From: an uncultured Coriobacteriaceae bacterium
GTDB taxonomy: Bacteria > Actinomycetota > Coriobacteriia > Coriobacteriales > Coriobacteriaceae
Length of the DNA: 64,000 bases
Direction: 5' to 3'
Assembly (NCBI GenBank): GCA_944322305.1
Contig: CALUOP010000001.1
Span: forward strand, 124,001-188,000
Below the pieces are notes generated by a model, which was not told where the DNA came from, made no database searches, and saw only the letters and a list, made by a program, of their open reading frames with translations. Numbering within the stretch: the first letter of the stretch is position 1; the number at the start of each line of letters is the position of its first letter. The position numbers were made by a program, and so were the translations under genes. Positions 1 through 7,916 of the stretch are shown one piece after another.

Positions 1-65
1 ACGCTGGGCGGAAGCCTTCTGCGGAACCGCGGCGGCGGCACGCCGGCACTCCTTGCAAGCAGATC

Positions 66-1580
66 CTACGCTTCGGCAACCTCGGGGCCGCGCCCCGTGC
101 GGTCGCGGTAGCTCTGCTCGTAGCGGAACTGCTCCCAGCCGCGGCCGCTCGGCTTCCAGAAGGCGCCGCGCTCCAGCCCCTCAGGCAGGTAGCGCTGGTC
201 CACCCAGCCGGCCGGGTAGTCGTGCGGGTACTTGTAGGTTCCGTACTCCTCGGAGCCGGGGCGATGGCGGTCGCGCAGGTAGCTCGGCACCTCGCGCTGA
301 CCGCCGGTGCGCACGTCTGCCAGGGCGGCGTCGATGGAGGCCTCGGCGGCGTTTGACTTGGGTGCGAGCGCGTTGTAGATGGCCGCCTGCGCCAGGTTGA
401 TGCGGCACTCCGGGTAGCCGATGACCTCGGCCGCCTTGAACGCGGCTTCCGCCACCAAGAGAGCCTGCGGGTCGGCGTTGCCGATGTCCTCCGAGGCGGC
501 GATCATGATGCGGCGCGCGATGAACTTGGGGTCCTCCCCGGCGTCGATCATGCGGGCGAGCCAGTACACCGCCGCGTCCGGGTCCGAGCCGCGCATGGAC
601 TTGATGAAGGCGGAGATCACGTCGTAGTGCATGTCGCCGTGCTTGTCGTACGAAAGCCCGGCGCGGGGGTTGGCCGCCTCAACGTCCTCGGGTTCGATGG
701 AGATGCGTCTCTCGCCCACCGGAACGTGCGCGGGCGCGTACGGCGAGGCCGCCGCCTGCGGCACAGCGTCAGAGGCGGGATCCTGCCGCGCGCCCATCTC
801 AGGAGCGGCACCCTCCGGCGCGTCCTCTCCTGCCGGTAGGTCCGCGGCGCCCTCCCCCTTTTCCGGCGCAGGCGCTTCCACCGGCGCGGGCGGCTTGTCC
901 TCAGCCATCTGGCTTGCGAGCTCGAGGGTGGTGAGGGCGGCGCGGGCGTCACCAGCGGCGAGCAGGCAGATGGAGCGCACTGCCGCCTCGCTCGTCCAGA
1001 AGCGGCCCGCCAACCCCTGCGGCGCCTCCAGCGCGCGGTAGATGAGCTGCGCCACGTCGGCGTCCGTGAGGTGTCCGAGCTCCACCACGCGCGAGCGCGA
1101 GAGCAGCGCCGAGTTGACCTCGAAGTACGGATTCTCGGTTGTGGCGCCGATAAGCACCACCGTGCGGTCCTCCACCGCGTGGAGCAGCGCGTCTTGCTGC
1201 GAGCGGCTGAAGCGGTGGATCTCGTCGATGAACAGGATGGTGCGGCGGTCGAAGGTGAGCAGGCGGTGGCGCGCGGCCTCGATCTCGCGGCGCAGGTCTT
1301 TCACCGTGCCGGTGACGGCCGAGACCTCCACGAACTCGCTGCGCGTGTGCGCGGCGATGATGTGCGCGAGCGTGGTCTTTCCCGTCCCGGCGGGCCCGTA
1401 GAGGATCACGCTGGAAAGCGCGTCGTGGTCGATGGCGCGCCGCAGCCACGACCCCGGCCCCACCGCCTTGACCTGTCCCACGTAGTCGTCAAGCGAGTCG
1501 GGCCGCATACGCACCGCGAGCGGCGCGTTGGCGTGTGTTTTCTTGGTCTCGATGGCAGAGAAAAGCGTGTCGCCGTCCAT
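66..1580 (-). CDS. rarA: Replication-associated recombination protein A (RarA/MgsA), AAA+ ATPase
   Basis: AAA+ ATPase of the RarA/MgsA/WRNIP1 family, which acts at stalled replication forks. The Walker A motif GPAGTGKTT lies near residues 62-70 and Walker B FIDEIHRF near 117-124, followed by the sensor-like GATTENPYFE. The C-terminal clamp-like region contains the family stretch GSDPDAAVYWLARM and the closing DRHRPGSEEYGTYKYPHDY. I chose the ATG at 1580 (MDGDTLFSA), which has a GAAGGGC ribosome site, over upstream in-frame ATGs that would run through a LexA-like box at 1604-1617. The protein is about 504 aa, longer than usual, because a Pro/Ala/Glu-rich linker of about 60 residues (roughly 227-289) separates the ATPase core from the C-terminal domain. 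Family assignment is secure; the linker is peculiar to this lineage. Confidence 0.95.
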   Translation of the reverse strand: MDGDTLFSAIETKKTHANAPLAVRMRPDSLDDYVGQVKAVGPGSWLRRAIDHDALSSVILYGPAGTGKTTLAHIIAAHTRSEFVEVSAVTGTVKDLRREIEAARHRLLTFDRRTILFIDEIHRFSRSQQDALLHAVEDRTVVLIGATTENPYFEVNSALLSRSRVVELGHLTDADVAQLIYRALEAPQGLAGRFWTSEAAVRSICLLAAGDARAALTTLELASQMAEDKPPAPVEAPAPEKGEGAADLPAGEDAPEGAAPEMGARQDPASDAVPQAAASPYAPAHVPVGERRISIEPEDVEAANPRAGLSYDKHGDMHYDVISAFIKSMRGSDPDAAVYWLARMIDAGEDPKFIARRIMIAASEDIGNADPQALLVAEAAFKAAEVIGYPECRINLAQAAIYNALAPKSNAAEASIDAALADVRTGGQREVPSYLRDRHRPGSEEYGTYKYPHDYPAGWVDQRYLPEGLERGAFWKPSGRGWEQFRYEQSYRDRTGRGPEVAEA

Positions 1581-1603
1581 GGTAGCCCTTCGCCCTGACA
1601 ATA

Positions 1604-1617
1604 CGAACATGTGTGCG
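1604..1617. promoter_or_regulatory. Candidate LexA (SOS) box upstream of rarA
   Basis: CGAACATGTGTGCG fits the CGAAC-N4-GTNCG pattern and lies 24-37 bp upstream of the rarA start. Its flank (ATACGAACA) matches sites upstream of the Y-family polymerase and dnaE. The LexA assignment is inferred from known gram-positive/actinobacterial boxes. Confidence 0.55.
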
Positions 1618-1691
1618 TGACCCAGCATACCACAAGCGGTTGGGCTCTGCCAGGCAACGCCCGCGAAGCTGCGCCTACGCGCAGGGGAGCC

Positions 1692-1967
1692 TCAGAGGAC
1701 GCAGAAGACCGCGACGAGCAGGCCAACCACAACGGGCATCAAGGCAAACAGCGCATAAGACAGGCGGGGCTTCTTGCTGAAACAGAACGTGCCGCCATAT
1801 CCGAGGAGGGCAAGCAGCAGGGCTACCCCTTCCTTTGAAAGGTATCTGGCGGTATGGCCACCGAACTGCGCAGGAACCTGTTCGGGCAAAAGAACCAAGC
1901 ACGCCGCGGCCATCAGCGTGACAAGCGCCGCAAGGAAGCATGTCGCCGCAGCAGCATGCGACCTCAC
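1692..1967 (-). CDS. Small DUF1648-like membrane protein
   Basis: A 91-aa hydrophobic protein with three likely membrane segments: residues about 6-26, 48-62 and 70-90. The stretch LPEQVPAQFGGHTARYLSK resembles the DUF1648 motif (lP..ip.hfg..G....k.sK) at the start of SdpI-type immunity/membrane proteins. Only this one module is present, so it is a minimal form. An in-frame stop 45 bp upstream limits the choice of start; GTG at 1967 is the only start after it and has a GAGGGC-like ribosome site at short spacing. It stands alone between rarA and dgt, downstream of a 180-bp AT-richer gap. The function is unknown and no partner is obvious. Confidence 0.55.
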   Translation of the reverse strand: MRSHAAAATCFLAALVTLMAAACLVLLPEQVPAQFGGHTARYLSKEGVALLLALLGYGGTFCFSKKPRLSYALFALMPVVVGLLVAVFCVL

Positions 1968-2150
1968 GCCCTCGTCAACGTTCTTTGCCCAGGTCTCAGC
2001 TCATAACAACATCCGAAGGGACATGCGAGTCCTTCCCTTAATGGTTCTCGCATAGAACGATAGTAAAGTCTCCCCCCAGTCAAGGCTCTTTTCCCGCTTG
2101 TTCTATACCACTTTGCTTGAAACCTCTGCGAAGCCGCGCGCCGTCGCCAC

Positions 2151-3353
2151 CTAACGGATGTAGGTCCGCCGCGGGAACGTAAGGCTGGGGAAGAGCTTCT
2201 CGGCGAGCTCCATGAAGTAGCCGTCGGTCATACTGGCGATGTAGTCCGCCACCGTTTGGTCGAGGTCGCGTTGCCAGTCGTAGCGCTTGCCGTAGAAGGA
2301 AAGCGCCCGCTCCACGCGCGCGATGTGGTGGCGGAAGATGTAGCTCTCCTCGCGCCCCTGCTCGAGATCGTCAAGCAGCCGCTCGTACATGAGGCGAAAC
2401 GCCGGCTCGATGGCTTGCGCGCACTCCCCCTCCACCGCGGGCGCGCGGTAGATCTTCTCGTAGTTCTCGCGCTTGGCGCGGGCCAGCTCAGAGAAGAGCT
2501 CCTCGGAAAGCTCGATGCGCGGCCTGCCGTAGCTGTGCTCCACGATGTCCACCGAGGCGCGCGCAAGGATCCAGGCGTTGTAGCCACCGCCGAGCCCGTC
2601 GGCGAACTCTGTGCCGTCAACCAAGCCGGCCTCGATGGCGTCCTGGCGGTCGCGCCCCACGTAGGCGATGATGTCGGCGATGCGCACCACGCAGCCCTCG
2701 AGCGTCATCGGCCGCAGGTGGCCTATGGCCGCGCCGCCGCGCGTGTAGCAGCTCTCGACCACCCGGTCGAACGCATCGAAGCCCGCCAGATCGGAAAGCT
2801 CGAAGACGCGTTGCTCGTACTCGCCGTTGTGGCAGAGCACCCCGTCGAGCACCTGCAGGCTCATGTTGCGGCCCGAGAGCTGCTCGAGCACGCGCACCGA
2901 GTGCACGTTGTGGTGGAAGTGCCGACCGCAGCGCTCGTGGTACACGGCGTGCAGGCAACGCTCGCCAGCGTGCCCGAAGGGCGTGTGGCCCAGGTCGTGG
3001 CCGAGCGCGATGGCCTCGATGAGGTCGGTGTTGAGCCCGAGCGCGTAGCCGATGTCGCGCGCCACGCGGGCAACCAGCTGCACGTGCAAACCGCGGCGCG
3101 AGAGGTCGTCGTTGCTGCGGAAGGAGAACACCTGGGTCTTACCGCTCATGCGGCTGTAGGCGGGCGTGTGGATGATCTTCTCGATGTCGCGCACGAAGGC
3201 GGGGCGCCACACGCTCGGCGCATCTTGCGGGCGCTGCTCGCGCCGCACGCTGGCTGCGTCCGGGCAGCGGTAGGGGCTGCGCCAGCCAGCAGCGCGGTCA
3301 CGCTCCATGCGGGCGGCAAGCTCGGGCGAAAGGTCAGAAGGCAGGTCGATCAT
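2151..3353 (-). CDS. dgt: Deoxyguanosinetriphosphate triphosphohydrolase-like HD protein
   Basis: A 400-aa member of the dGTPase branch of the HD superfamily, which hydrolyses dNTPs to deoxynucleoside and triphosphate and so trims dNTP pools. The metal-binding HD motif is at H119-D120 inside GHDLGHTPFGHAGE. The preceding SRMSGKTQVFSF matches the family's R(L/M)..KTQVF segment. A further conserved block is LEGCVVRIADIIAYVGRDRQDAIEAG. Length fits the short bacterial clade rather than the 500-aa E. coli enzyme. It starts at ATG 3353 and is followed, about 90 bp upstream on the same strand, by the prepilin peptidase. Substrate specificity cannot be read from the sequence. Confidence 0.9.
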   Translation of the reverse strand: MIDLPSDLSPELAARMERDRAAGWRSPYRCPDAASVRREQRPQDAPSVWRPAFVRDIEKIIHTPAYSRMSGKTQVFSFRSNDDLSRRGLHVQLVARVARDIGYALGLNTDLIEAIALGHDLGHTPFGHAGERCLHAVYHERCGRHFHHNVHSVRVLEQLSGRNMSLQVLDGVLCHNGEYEQRVFELSDLAGFDAFDRVVESCYTRGGAAIGHLRPMTLEGCVVRIADIIAYVGRDRQDAIEAGLVDGTEFADGLGGGYNAWILARASVDIVEHSYGRPRIELSEELFSELARAKRENYEKIYRAPAVEGECAQAIEPAFRLMYERLLDDLEQGREESYIFRHHIARVERALSFYGKRYDWQRDLDQTVADYIASMTDGYFMELAEKLFPSLTFPRRTYIR

Positions 3354-3444
3354 GTTGGCTCCTCACCAGGTAGGAGACGGCTTTTGCCCAGTATACCCGC
3401 CGGGCACCAGCCTTGCGCTGTCCAAAAACGCGGCCCACCATAGC

Positions 3445-3912
3445 TCAAAAGGCAAAAAGCGCCTGCCCCACCTGCCCCGCAAGCAGGGCGGCCGCAACAA
3501 ACGGAATGCAGGGCAGGGCGCGGCGCTTGAGCGCAAGACCGCAGGCGGCAAGCGCAAGCAGCCCTGCGCAAAACGCCGCCGGCAGCGCCAGCGGGTAGGC
3601 GGCCGTAGCCCCGAAGGCGAACTTGACGTCGCCCATCCCCAAGCCCGACGCGCCCGTTACGCGCTTGAAGACGAGCTCCGAGCCGAGAAGCACCCCCGAG
3701 AACGCAAGGGCCCACCCCGCGCGCACGCACAGATGGTGCGCGAGCGCCGCCGCATCGGCGCCCCGCGCCGCCGGGGGCGCAAGCGCCAACGCAAGACCGC
3801 AGACGGCAAGCGCCAGCGCCAGGCCGTTGGGCAGGATGCGCTCGCGCAGGTCGAACACGCACGCCGACGCCATGAGCCCCCAGAACAGCGCGAGCGTCAC
3901 CGCGGCGGCCAC
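3445..3912 (-). CDS. Type IV prepilin peptidase, A24 family (TadV/CpaA-like)
   Basis: A 155-aa polytopic membrane protein of aspartyl protease family A24, the short form without the N-terminal methylase domain, as in TadV/CpaA. The two catalytic aspartates are visible: D21 in FDLRERILPN and D95 in GMGDVKF. Such enzymes cleave the leader of Flp-type pilins at the G/A-XXXEY site on the cytoplasmic face. It begins with GTG at 3912, only 3 bp after the stop of the ATP-grasp gene, with GAGGAC as ribosome site, so the two are probably cotranscribed. It is not part of the Tad operon at 49.7-59.4 kb, yet no other peptidase is seen there, so it is the likely processing enzyme for that pilus (inference). 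Confidence 0.88.
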   Translation of the reverse strand: MAAAVTLALFWGLMASACVFDLRERILPNGLALALAVCGLALALAPPAARGADAAALAHHLCVRAGWALAFSGVLLGSELVFKRVTGASGLGMGDVKFAFGATAAYPLALPAAFCAGLLALAACGLALKRRALPCIPFVAAALLAGQVGQALFAF

Positions 3913-3915
3913 AGG

Positions 3916-5352
3916 CTAGTCCTCAGTCACGAGGCAGGACATCATGAGCCGCCCGGTGTGCTCGCCGATGGTGGCGTTGCGGCCGCAGCGCGTGAACACC
4001 CCGGCGAAGCGCCCGTTGAACAGGTAGAGTCCCTCCATGTTCATGTACGGCACGCAGGACGTTTCGCCGCTCGCCGGGTCACCAGGAAGGTTGGGCGTGG
4101 CGTACGGCCGCACGTACTCCTGCACCACGCCGCCCGTCGCGCGGATCTCCTCAAGGGCAGAGCGCCACTCCGCGGGCGTGCAGTCAGAGCCCGCCACGAC
4201 GCCCACCGAGTTGTAACCGTCGCGCGGCTTGGCGATCCAGGCATCCTTGTACGCGAAAGGCGCAAGGTCGCTCTGCTCGTTCAGCACGTAGGTAGCCGGA
4301 ACGTGCTCCTTCACGAAGGCGATCTCCTCGGAGGTGAGGAAGGTCGCGGCGACAGGGTCGTGCAGCACCGCGAACACCGTCTTGGTGGCCACAGGCCAGG
4401 TGCGGAAGCCGCCCACGATGGGCACGCGCCCCTCGCGCGCCGCCCGCATGAACGCCTCGGCCCCCGGGCAGGGCTTCTCCAACAGCTCGCTTATCACCAC
4501 GCGGCGCCACACGCCGTCGATGGGACCCTGGCTGTCGCTGAGGCGCCCGTCCTCATAGGCAAGGTTGCGGATGTCGGTGAAGCGCAGGGAGATACCCCGC
4601 GCGGCAAAGAGCTCGATGAACTCGGCGATCTCCTCGGCCGAGATGCTCTCGGCATAGTCGACCACGGCGATGCGGGGCTTCTCCGGCATGCCGGGCACCT
4701 GGCGGTAGCACGCCATGAGCGCGTCGGCGCACGCGCCCAGCACGTCGAAGACCGCTACCTTGTGCGCCACGGCGAAGCGCTTACCCGCCTCAGTAAGCGC
4801 GCAGGCGCGCGTGGTCTCCACGGTGTTGAGCATGCCGGCCGAGCCGTCGGTGTTGAGCTCGCAGAACTTGAAGGCGCCCGTTTGCTCGTCAAGGAAGATG
4901 TCCACGCGCGCGATGGGGATCTGCTGCTCGTAGGGCAGCGGCACGAGCGTGGCGGCCTCGACCTCGGGCGTGAAACCGAAGCGGGCCCGCAGCGCGGGGT
5001 CTTCGAGGTAGCGGCGCGTGAGCTTGTCCATGATGGCGCCCATGGTCTCGGCCGCCCACGCCAGGTGCGCGGCGTCCGCGGGCGAGAAGATCTTGGGGAC
5101 GTACGCCCACGGCATGGGCGCGCCGTGGTAGAGCGAGCGCGTGCCCGCCAGATAAGCTTGCGCGCGCTCGCGGCCAGCCAAGTCGCCGCCGAGCTCGGCA
5201 GCGCACGCCGCGTACTCCCCTTCCAGCGCCACTGAGTCCAAGGGTCCGTCGCCAACCTTGCGCTGCGCCCTGATCTGCGTGCGCCCCACCTGCGCAAGCC
5301 CCGCCGCCGCGTCCTTGCGCTCGGGGGAAACCGTTCCGTTCTTCTCGTTCAT
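3916..5352 (-). CDS. ATP-grasp enzyme of the glutathionylspermidine synthase family
   Basis: A 478-aa protein related to the C-terminal synthetase domain of glutathionylspermidine synthase (GSP_synth, PF03738), an ATP-grasp amide ligase. Recognisable segments are PYEQQIPIARVDIFLD and KFCELNTDGSAGMLN near the substrate/ATP site, KPRDGYNSVGV in the nucleotide loop, and VQEYVRPYATPN plus NMEGLYLFNGRFAGVFTR towards the end. The amidase domain of E. coli Gss is absent. I place the start at ATG 5352 (MNEKNG), preceded by GAGAGGA, rather than at an upstream in-frame ATG. Actinobacteria do not normally make glutathionylspermidine, so the true amine and acid partners are unknown. It precedes the prepilin peptidase by 3 bp. 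Confidence 0.8.
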   Translation of the reverse strand: MNEKNGTVSPERKDAAAGLAQVGRTQIRAQRKVGDGPLDSVALEGEYAACAAELGGDLAGRERAQAYLAGTRSLYHGAPMPWAYVPKIFSPADAAHLAWAAETMGAIMDKLTRRYLEDPALRARFGFTPEVEAATLVPLPYEQQIPIARVDIFLDEQTGAFKFCELNTDGSAGMLNTVETTRACALTEAGKRFAVAHKVAVFDVLGACADALMACYRQVPGMPEKPRIAVVDYAESISAEEIAEFIELFAARGISLRFTDIRNLAYEDGRLSDSQGPIDGVWRRVVISELLEKPCPGAEAFMRAAREGRVPIVGGFRTWPVATKTVFAVLHDPVAATFLTSEEIAFVKEHVPATYVLNEQSDLAPFAYKDAWIAKPRDGYNSVGVVAGSDCTPAEWRSALEEIRATGGVVQEYVRPYATPNLPGDPASGETSCVPYMNMEGLYLFNGRFAGVFTRCGRNATIGEHTGRLMMSCLVTED

Positions 5353-5576
5353 CGCTGTCCTCTCAGCCTGAGGCGTATGGTTTGTGTTGCTTTCCCCGTT
5401 ATACCCCGCGGCGCCGTCAACGCCGGGCCGGACAAGGCAAAATCCCGCGCTTGGCGTTACCGACTGCGGCGTTTTGCGCGTAGACCGCGCAACGGCAGGC
5501 AACGCAGCGCGTTCCTTGCGCTGCGTCTTCCGTAAAGCTTAAGCAAGGGCAAGCGAAGCTATAAGGACCTCCGCCG

Positions 5577-5582
5577 TATAAT
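5577..5582 (+). promoter_or_regulatory. -10 element of the 5613 gene
   Basis: A perfect TATAAT lies 31 bp upstream of the start codon at 5613, with the AAGGAG ribosome site between. No good -35 hexamer is visible at 16-18 bp. Confidence 0.5.
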
Positions 5583-5612
5583 GGACGCGTCGCAACCGAG
5601 AAAAGGAGTGGT

Positions 5613-6011
5613 ATGACTACCGCTGCAGAGATCACGCAAAACCCCGAGCCGCCGGTCATCGAGAGCGCAAGCGCCTCGACCGCGTGCCAGACCAACTCGT
5701 CGAAGACCCCTTACGTCATCACCGGCGTCACGCTGATCGTCATCATGCTCATCGCCGCGGGCCTTGCCGCGCTCGTGGTGCTGGGGGTGGGCGCCGCCTA
5801 CTCGTACTCGGACACCGGGGCCGCATACAGCAACTCGCTGAGCTTGGACGACGATGACTTCGGCGACTACTTCGACTTCGACGACCTGCACGGCTACGGT
5901 CACGACGGCTACGGCTACCATGACGGCTATGGCTGGGGCGGCTACACCGCGAGCAGCCAAAACGCCGCAGGCGCGCACCACGTGCACCACAGCCATGCGG
6001 ACGGCTGCTAG
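5613..6011 (+). CDS. Single-pass membrane protein with Gly/Tyr/His/Asp-rich tail
   Basis: A 132-aa protein I do not recognise as a named family. Residues 1-32 are polar, about 33-57 form one strong membrane helix (YVITGVTLIVIMLIAAGLAA), and the remainder is low complexity: an acidic block (DDDDFGDYFDFDD), then a Gly/Tyr/His repeat (HGYGHDGYGYHDGYGWGG) and a His-rich end (HHVHHSHADGC). The AAGGAG site and the TATAAT upstream argue that it is expressed. The His/Asp-rich tail could bind metal, and mntP lies just downstream in convergent orientation, but that is speculation. It ends before a strong bidirectional hairpin. Confidence 0.7.
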   Translation: MTTAAEITQNPEPPVIESASASTACQTNSSKTPYVITGVTLIVIMLIAAGLAALVVLGVGAAYSYSDTGAAYSNSLSLDDDDFGDYFDFDDLHGYGHDGYGYHDGYGWGGYTASSQNAAGAHHVHHSHADGC

Positions 6012-6087
6012 CTTGCCGGGCAACCGCCCGCCCGAAGCAGCTTGACGAGGTGTGCCCGGCGGACCTCACTGGTGCGGAGCACAGCAG

Positions 6088-6123
6088 AAAGCGGGAAGCG
6101 CAAACTACGCGCTTCCCGCTTTT
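6088..6123. terminator. Bidirectional intrinsic terminator
   Basis: A 13-bp perfect stem AAAGCGGGAAGCG / CGCTTCCCGCTTT with a 9-nt loop lies between the convergent 5613 gene and mntP. The A-run on the left and T-run on the right allow it to serve both strands. Confidence 0.85.
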
Positions 6124-6192
6124 ATCATGCGCAGACGCATCGCCGCGCCCGGTCCCGCGCGCTTGTCGCGGCTTGCGCTTCTCGCCGCTCCG

Positions 6193-6768
6193 CTAGCCGA
6201 GAAACGCCTTGAGGCCGATCAGGATGAGCACGACGCCGCCGGCAACCTGGGCGTGCGCGCCGAACCGCTCTCCCAGCCTGCGGCCCACCACGAGCACCGC
6301 GACGCAGCACGCAAGCGTGGTGAGGCCGATCATGCCGCCGTAGAGGGCGATGTTGGCCCGTGCGGCAGCGAGCGAGACGCCCACGATGAAGGCGTCGATG
6401 GAGGTGGCCACGCCCTCCATGATGATGGTGCCCCAGCTGAGCTTGGCGACAGGGCAGCTTTCGGGCTCGCACAGCTCGCGCACGGCCTCCCACACCATCT
6501 TGCCGCCCACGAAGCCCAAGATCACAAGCGACACGATGCCCGCGTACGCCTCGATGTAGGAGGCCACGAGCCGGCCGCCGAAAAAGCCGGCGACGGGCAT
6601 AGCGGCCTGGAACAGCGCGAAGGTCACCGGCATGGCAAGCTTCTTTGCGCGCGGCATGTCGGGCTCGCACAGCGTGTTGGAAAGCGTCACGGCCATGGCG
6701 TCCATGGCAAGCGCGACGCCGAGCACCAGCGCCTCGAACAGGGCGCCTGCAGTGATGGCAGTGTTCAT
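6193..6768 (-). CDS. mntP: Manganese efflux pump MntP
   Basis: A 191-aa polytopic protein of the MntP (DUF204) family, which exports Mn2+ and protects against manganese stress. Two internally repeated halves of three helices each carry the conserved acidic motifs AMDAMAVTLSN near residue 21 and EGVATSIDAFIVGVSL near 118. The start at ATG 6768 has a strong GGAGGGAG ribosome site. Length and topology are typical. The family is often under a yybP-ykoY riboswitch, but only 68 bp separate it from the upstream PLP-fold gene, so none fits here and cotranscription is likely. Confidence 0.93.
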   Translation of the reverse strand: MNTAITAGALFEALVLGVALAMDAMAVTLSNTLCEPDMPRAKKLAMPVTFALFQAAMPVAGFFGGRLVASYIEAYAGIVSLVILGFVGGKMVWEAVRELCEPESCPVAKLSWGTIIMEGVATSIDAFIVGVSLAAARANIALYGGMIGLTTLACCVAVLVVGRRLGERFGAHAQVAGGVVLILIGLKAFLG

Positions 6769-6836
6769 GGTCTCCCTCCGAAACGGTTGGCGGCACGGGC
6801 GCGCGCCCGCCCCAGCAGGCGCGCCGGCGCGGCCTT

Positions 6837-7856
6837 TTAAGGTTCGGGAGGGTTGCAGAAAAGCCGCAGGGCCTGGTCCAGGCTGTCAACGATGTCCAGC
6901 GGGTCGTCCACCCCGGCGAACAGCCGCAGGTAGCGGGCCTCGTCGCCCTTGAGCGCGGCGATGCGCGTTGCCGGACCGCCCGCCGGGGCCTCGCGGTTGG
7001 CGCAGGGGCACACGGCCAGGAAGCGCGCCGCAGCGCCGCCGGCAAGCTCGAAGTCGACCGCCGGGCCGCAGCCGTGTATGAGCACGCCGGCCGCCACCGC
7101 GTGGTCGGGATGCTGGAGAAGGCCCGGGTAGTGCACGCGCGCCACACGCGGGTGGCAGCGCAGGTACTCGGCGATGGCGCGGGCGTGATCCATGTGGCGC
7201 TGCATCCGCTCGGCAAGCGTGTCGAGCCCGCGCGCAAGCAGCGCGGCGTCGTTCTCGCCCACCGAGAGCAGCGTCGGGCCAGATGCCGCAACCGCCTCCT
7301 CGAGCAGCTGGAAGGCCGTGTCGGCAAGCGGGTCGGCCGGGTGCTTCCGGCCCTTGCGGGAAAACGGCGCGGCTACCGCCACGAGCTTCTCGGACAGGCA
7401 TCCGCCGCCCACGCGGTCGAGCGCCTCGAACGACAGATGCGCGCCGAGCTTGAGCGGCTCGCAGCCAAAAGCCGAGGGCACCGTGTTGTCGACGACGAAA
7501 AGCGCCCCCGCGTCGCGCGCCGCCGCGGCGAGCGCGCGCAGGTCAGGCACGCGCAGCCCGAAGCCGCCGATGCTGTTGACCAGCCAAAACGTCCGCGGCG
7601 CATCCCCCGTGGGCGCGGCCGCAGTGAAGGCCTCGGCCGTGGGCTCGGCGGCAAAAAAGAGAGACTCCCGGGGGAATCTCTCGGTAAAGGCGTCGGCGAA
7701 GTCGTCCGCGCAGACCACGAGCGCGTCCCCGGGACGCACGAGCCCAAGGCGCGCCAGGGCGTCGGGCACGTGGCGCGCCCGCAGGACGTGCGCGCTGCGG
7801 GCCGAGACGGCGGCCGCGTAGCGCGCCTGCGCAAGGCTCATGTCGGCGCGCGCCAT
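6837..7856 (-). CDS. Degenerate Cys/Met-metabolism PLP-fold protein (no catalytic lysine)
   Basis: A 339-aa protein of the fold-type I Cys/Met metabolism family (PF01053; cystathionine gamma-synthase/lyase relatives). Family landmarks are VVDNTVPSAFGCEPLKLGAH near residues 121-140 (the DNT cofactor-binding motif), RVHYPGL, and a C-terminal ...LFAGVDDPLDIVDSLDQAL matching SVGIED..DLI.DL..AL. The segment that should read SATKY.GGH is here EALDRVGGG, so the Schiff-base lysine is Asp or Arg depending on alignment. The N-terminal cofactor-clamp region is also shortened against the usual 380-430 aa. The start at ATG 7856 is set by an AGGAGAGAGGGG ribosome site; an in-frame GTG at 7880 is less likely. 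It may be a non-catalytic paralogue or a binding/regulatory protein. It lies between mntP and thrS on the same strand. Confidence 0.75.
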   Translation of the reverse strand: MARADMSLAQARYAAAVSARSAHVLRARHVPDALARLGLVRPGDALVVCADDFADAFTERFPRESLFFAAEPTAEAFTAAAPTGDAPRTFWLVNSIGGFGLRVPDLRALAAAARDAGALFVVDNTVPSAFGCEPLKLGAHLSFEALDRVGGGCLSEKLVAVAAPFSRKGRKHPADPLADTAFQLLEEAVAASGPTLLSVGENDAALLARGLDTLAERMQRHMDHARAIAEYLRCHPRVARVHYPGLLQHPDHAVAAGVLIHGCGPAVDFELAGGAAARFLAVCPCANREAPAGGPATRIAALKGDEARYLRLFAGVDDPLDIVDSLDQALRLFCNPPEP

Positions 7857-7916
7857 CGCGGCCCCCTCTCTCCTCGTCACGCGGCGCCTGGGCCGCGGGG
7901 TCGGTCGTGTGCGGCG

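Noticed and set aside
3307-5235. A 642-codon plus-strand frame opposite the ATP-grasp gene
   Set aside because: Arg/His/Ala-rich translation with no family resemblance; it is the antisense shadow of the real genes. The same applies to the long frames opposite thrS, dnaE, addA, addB and tadZ.
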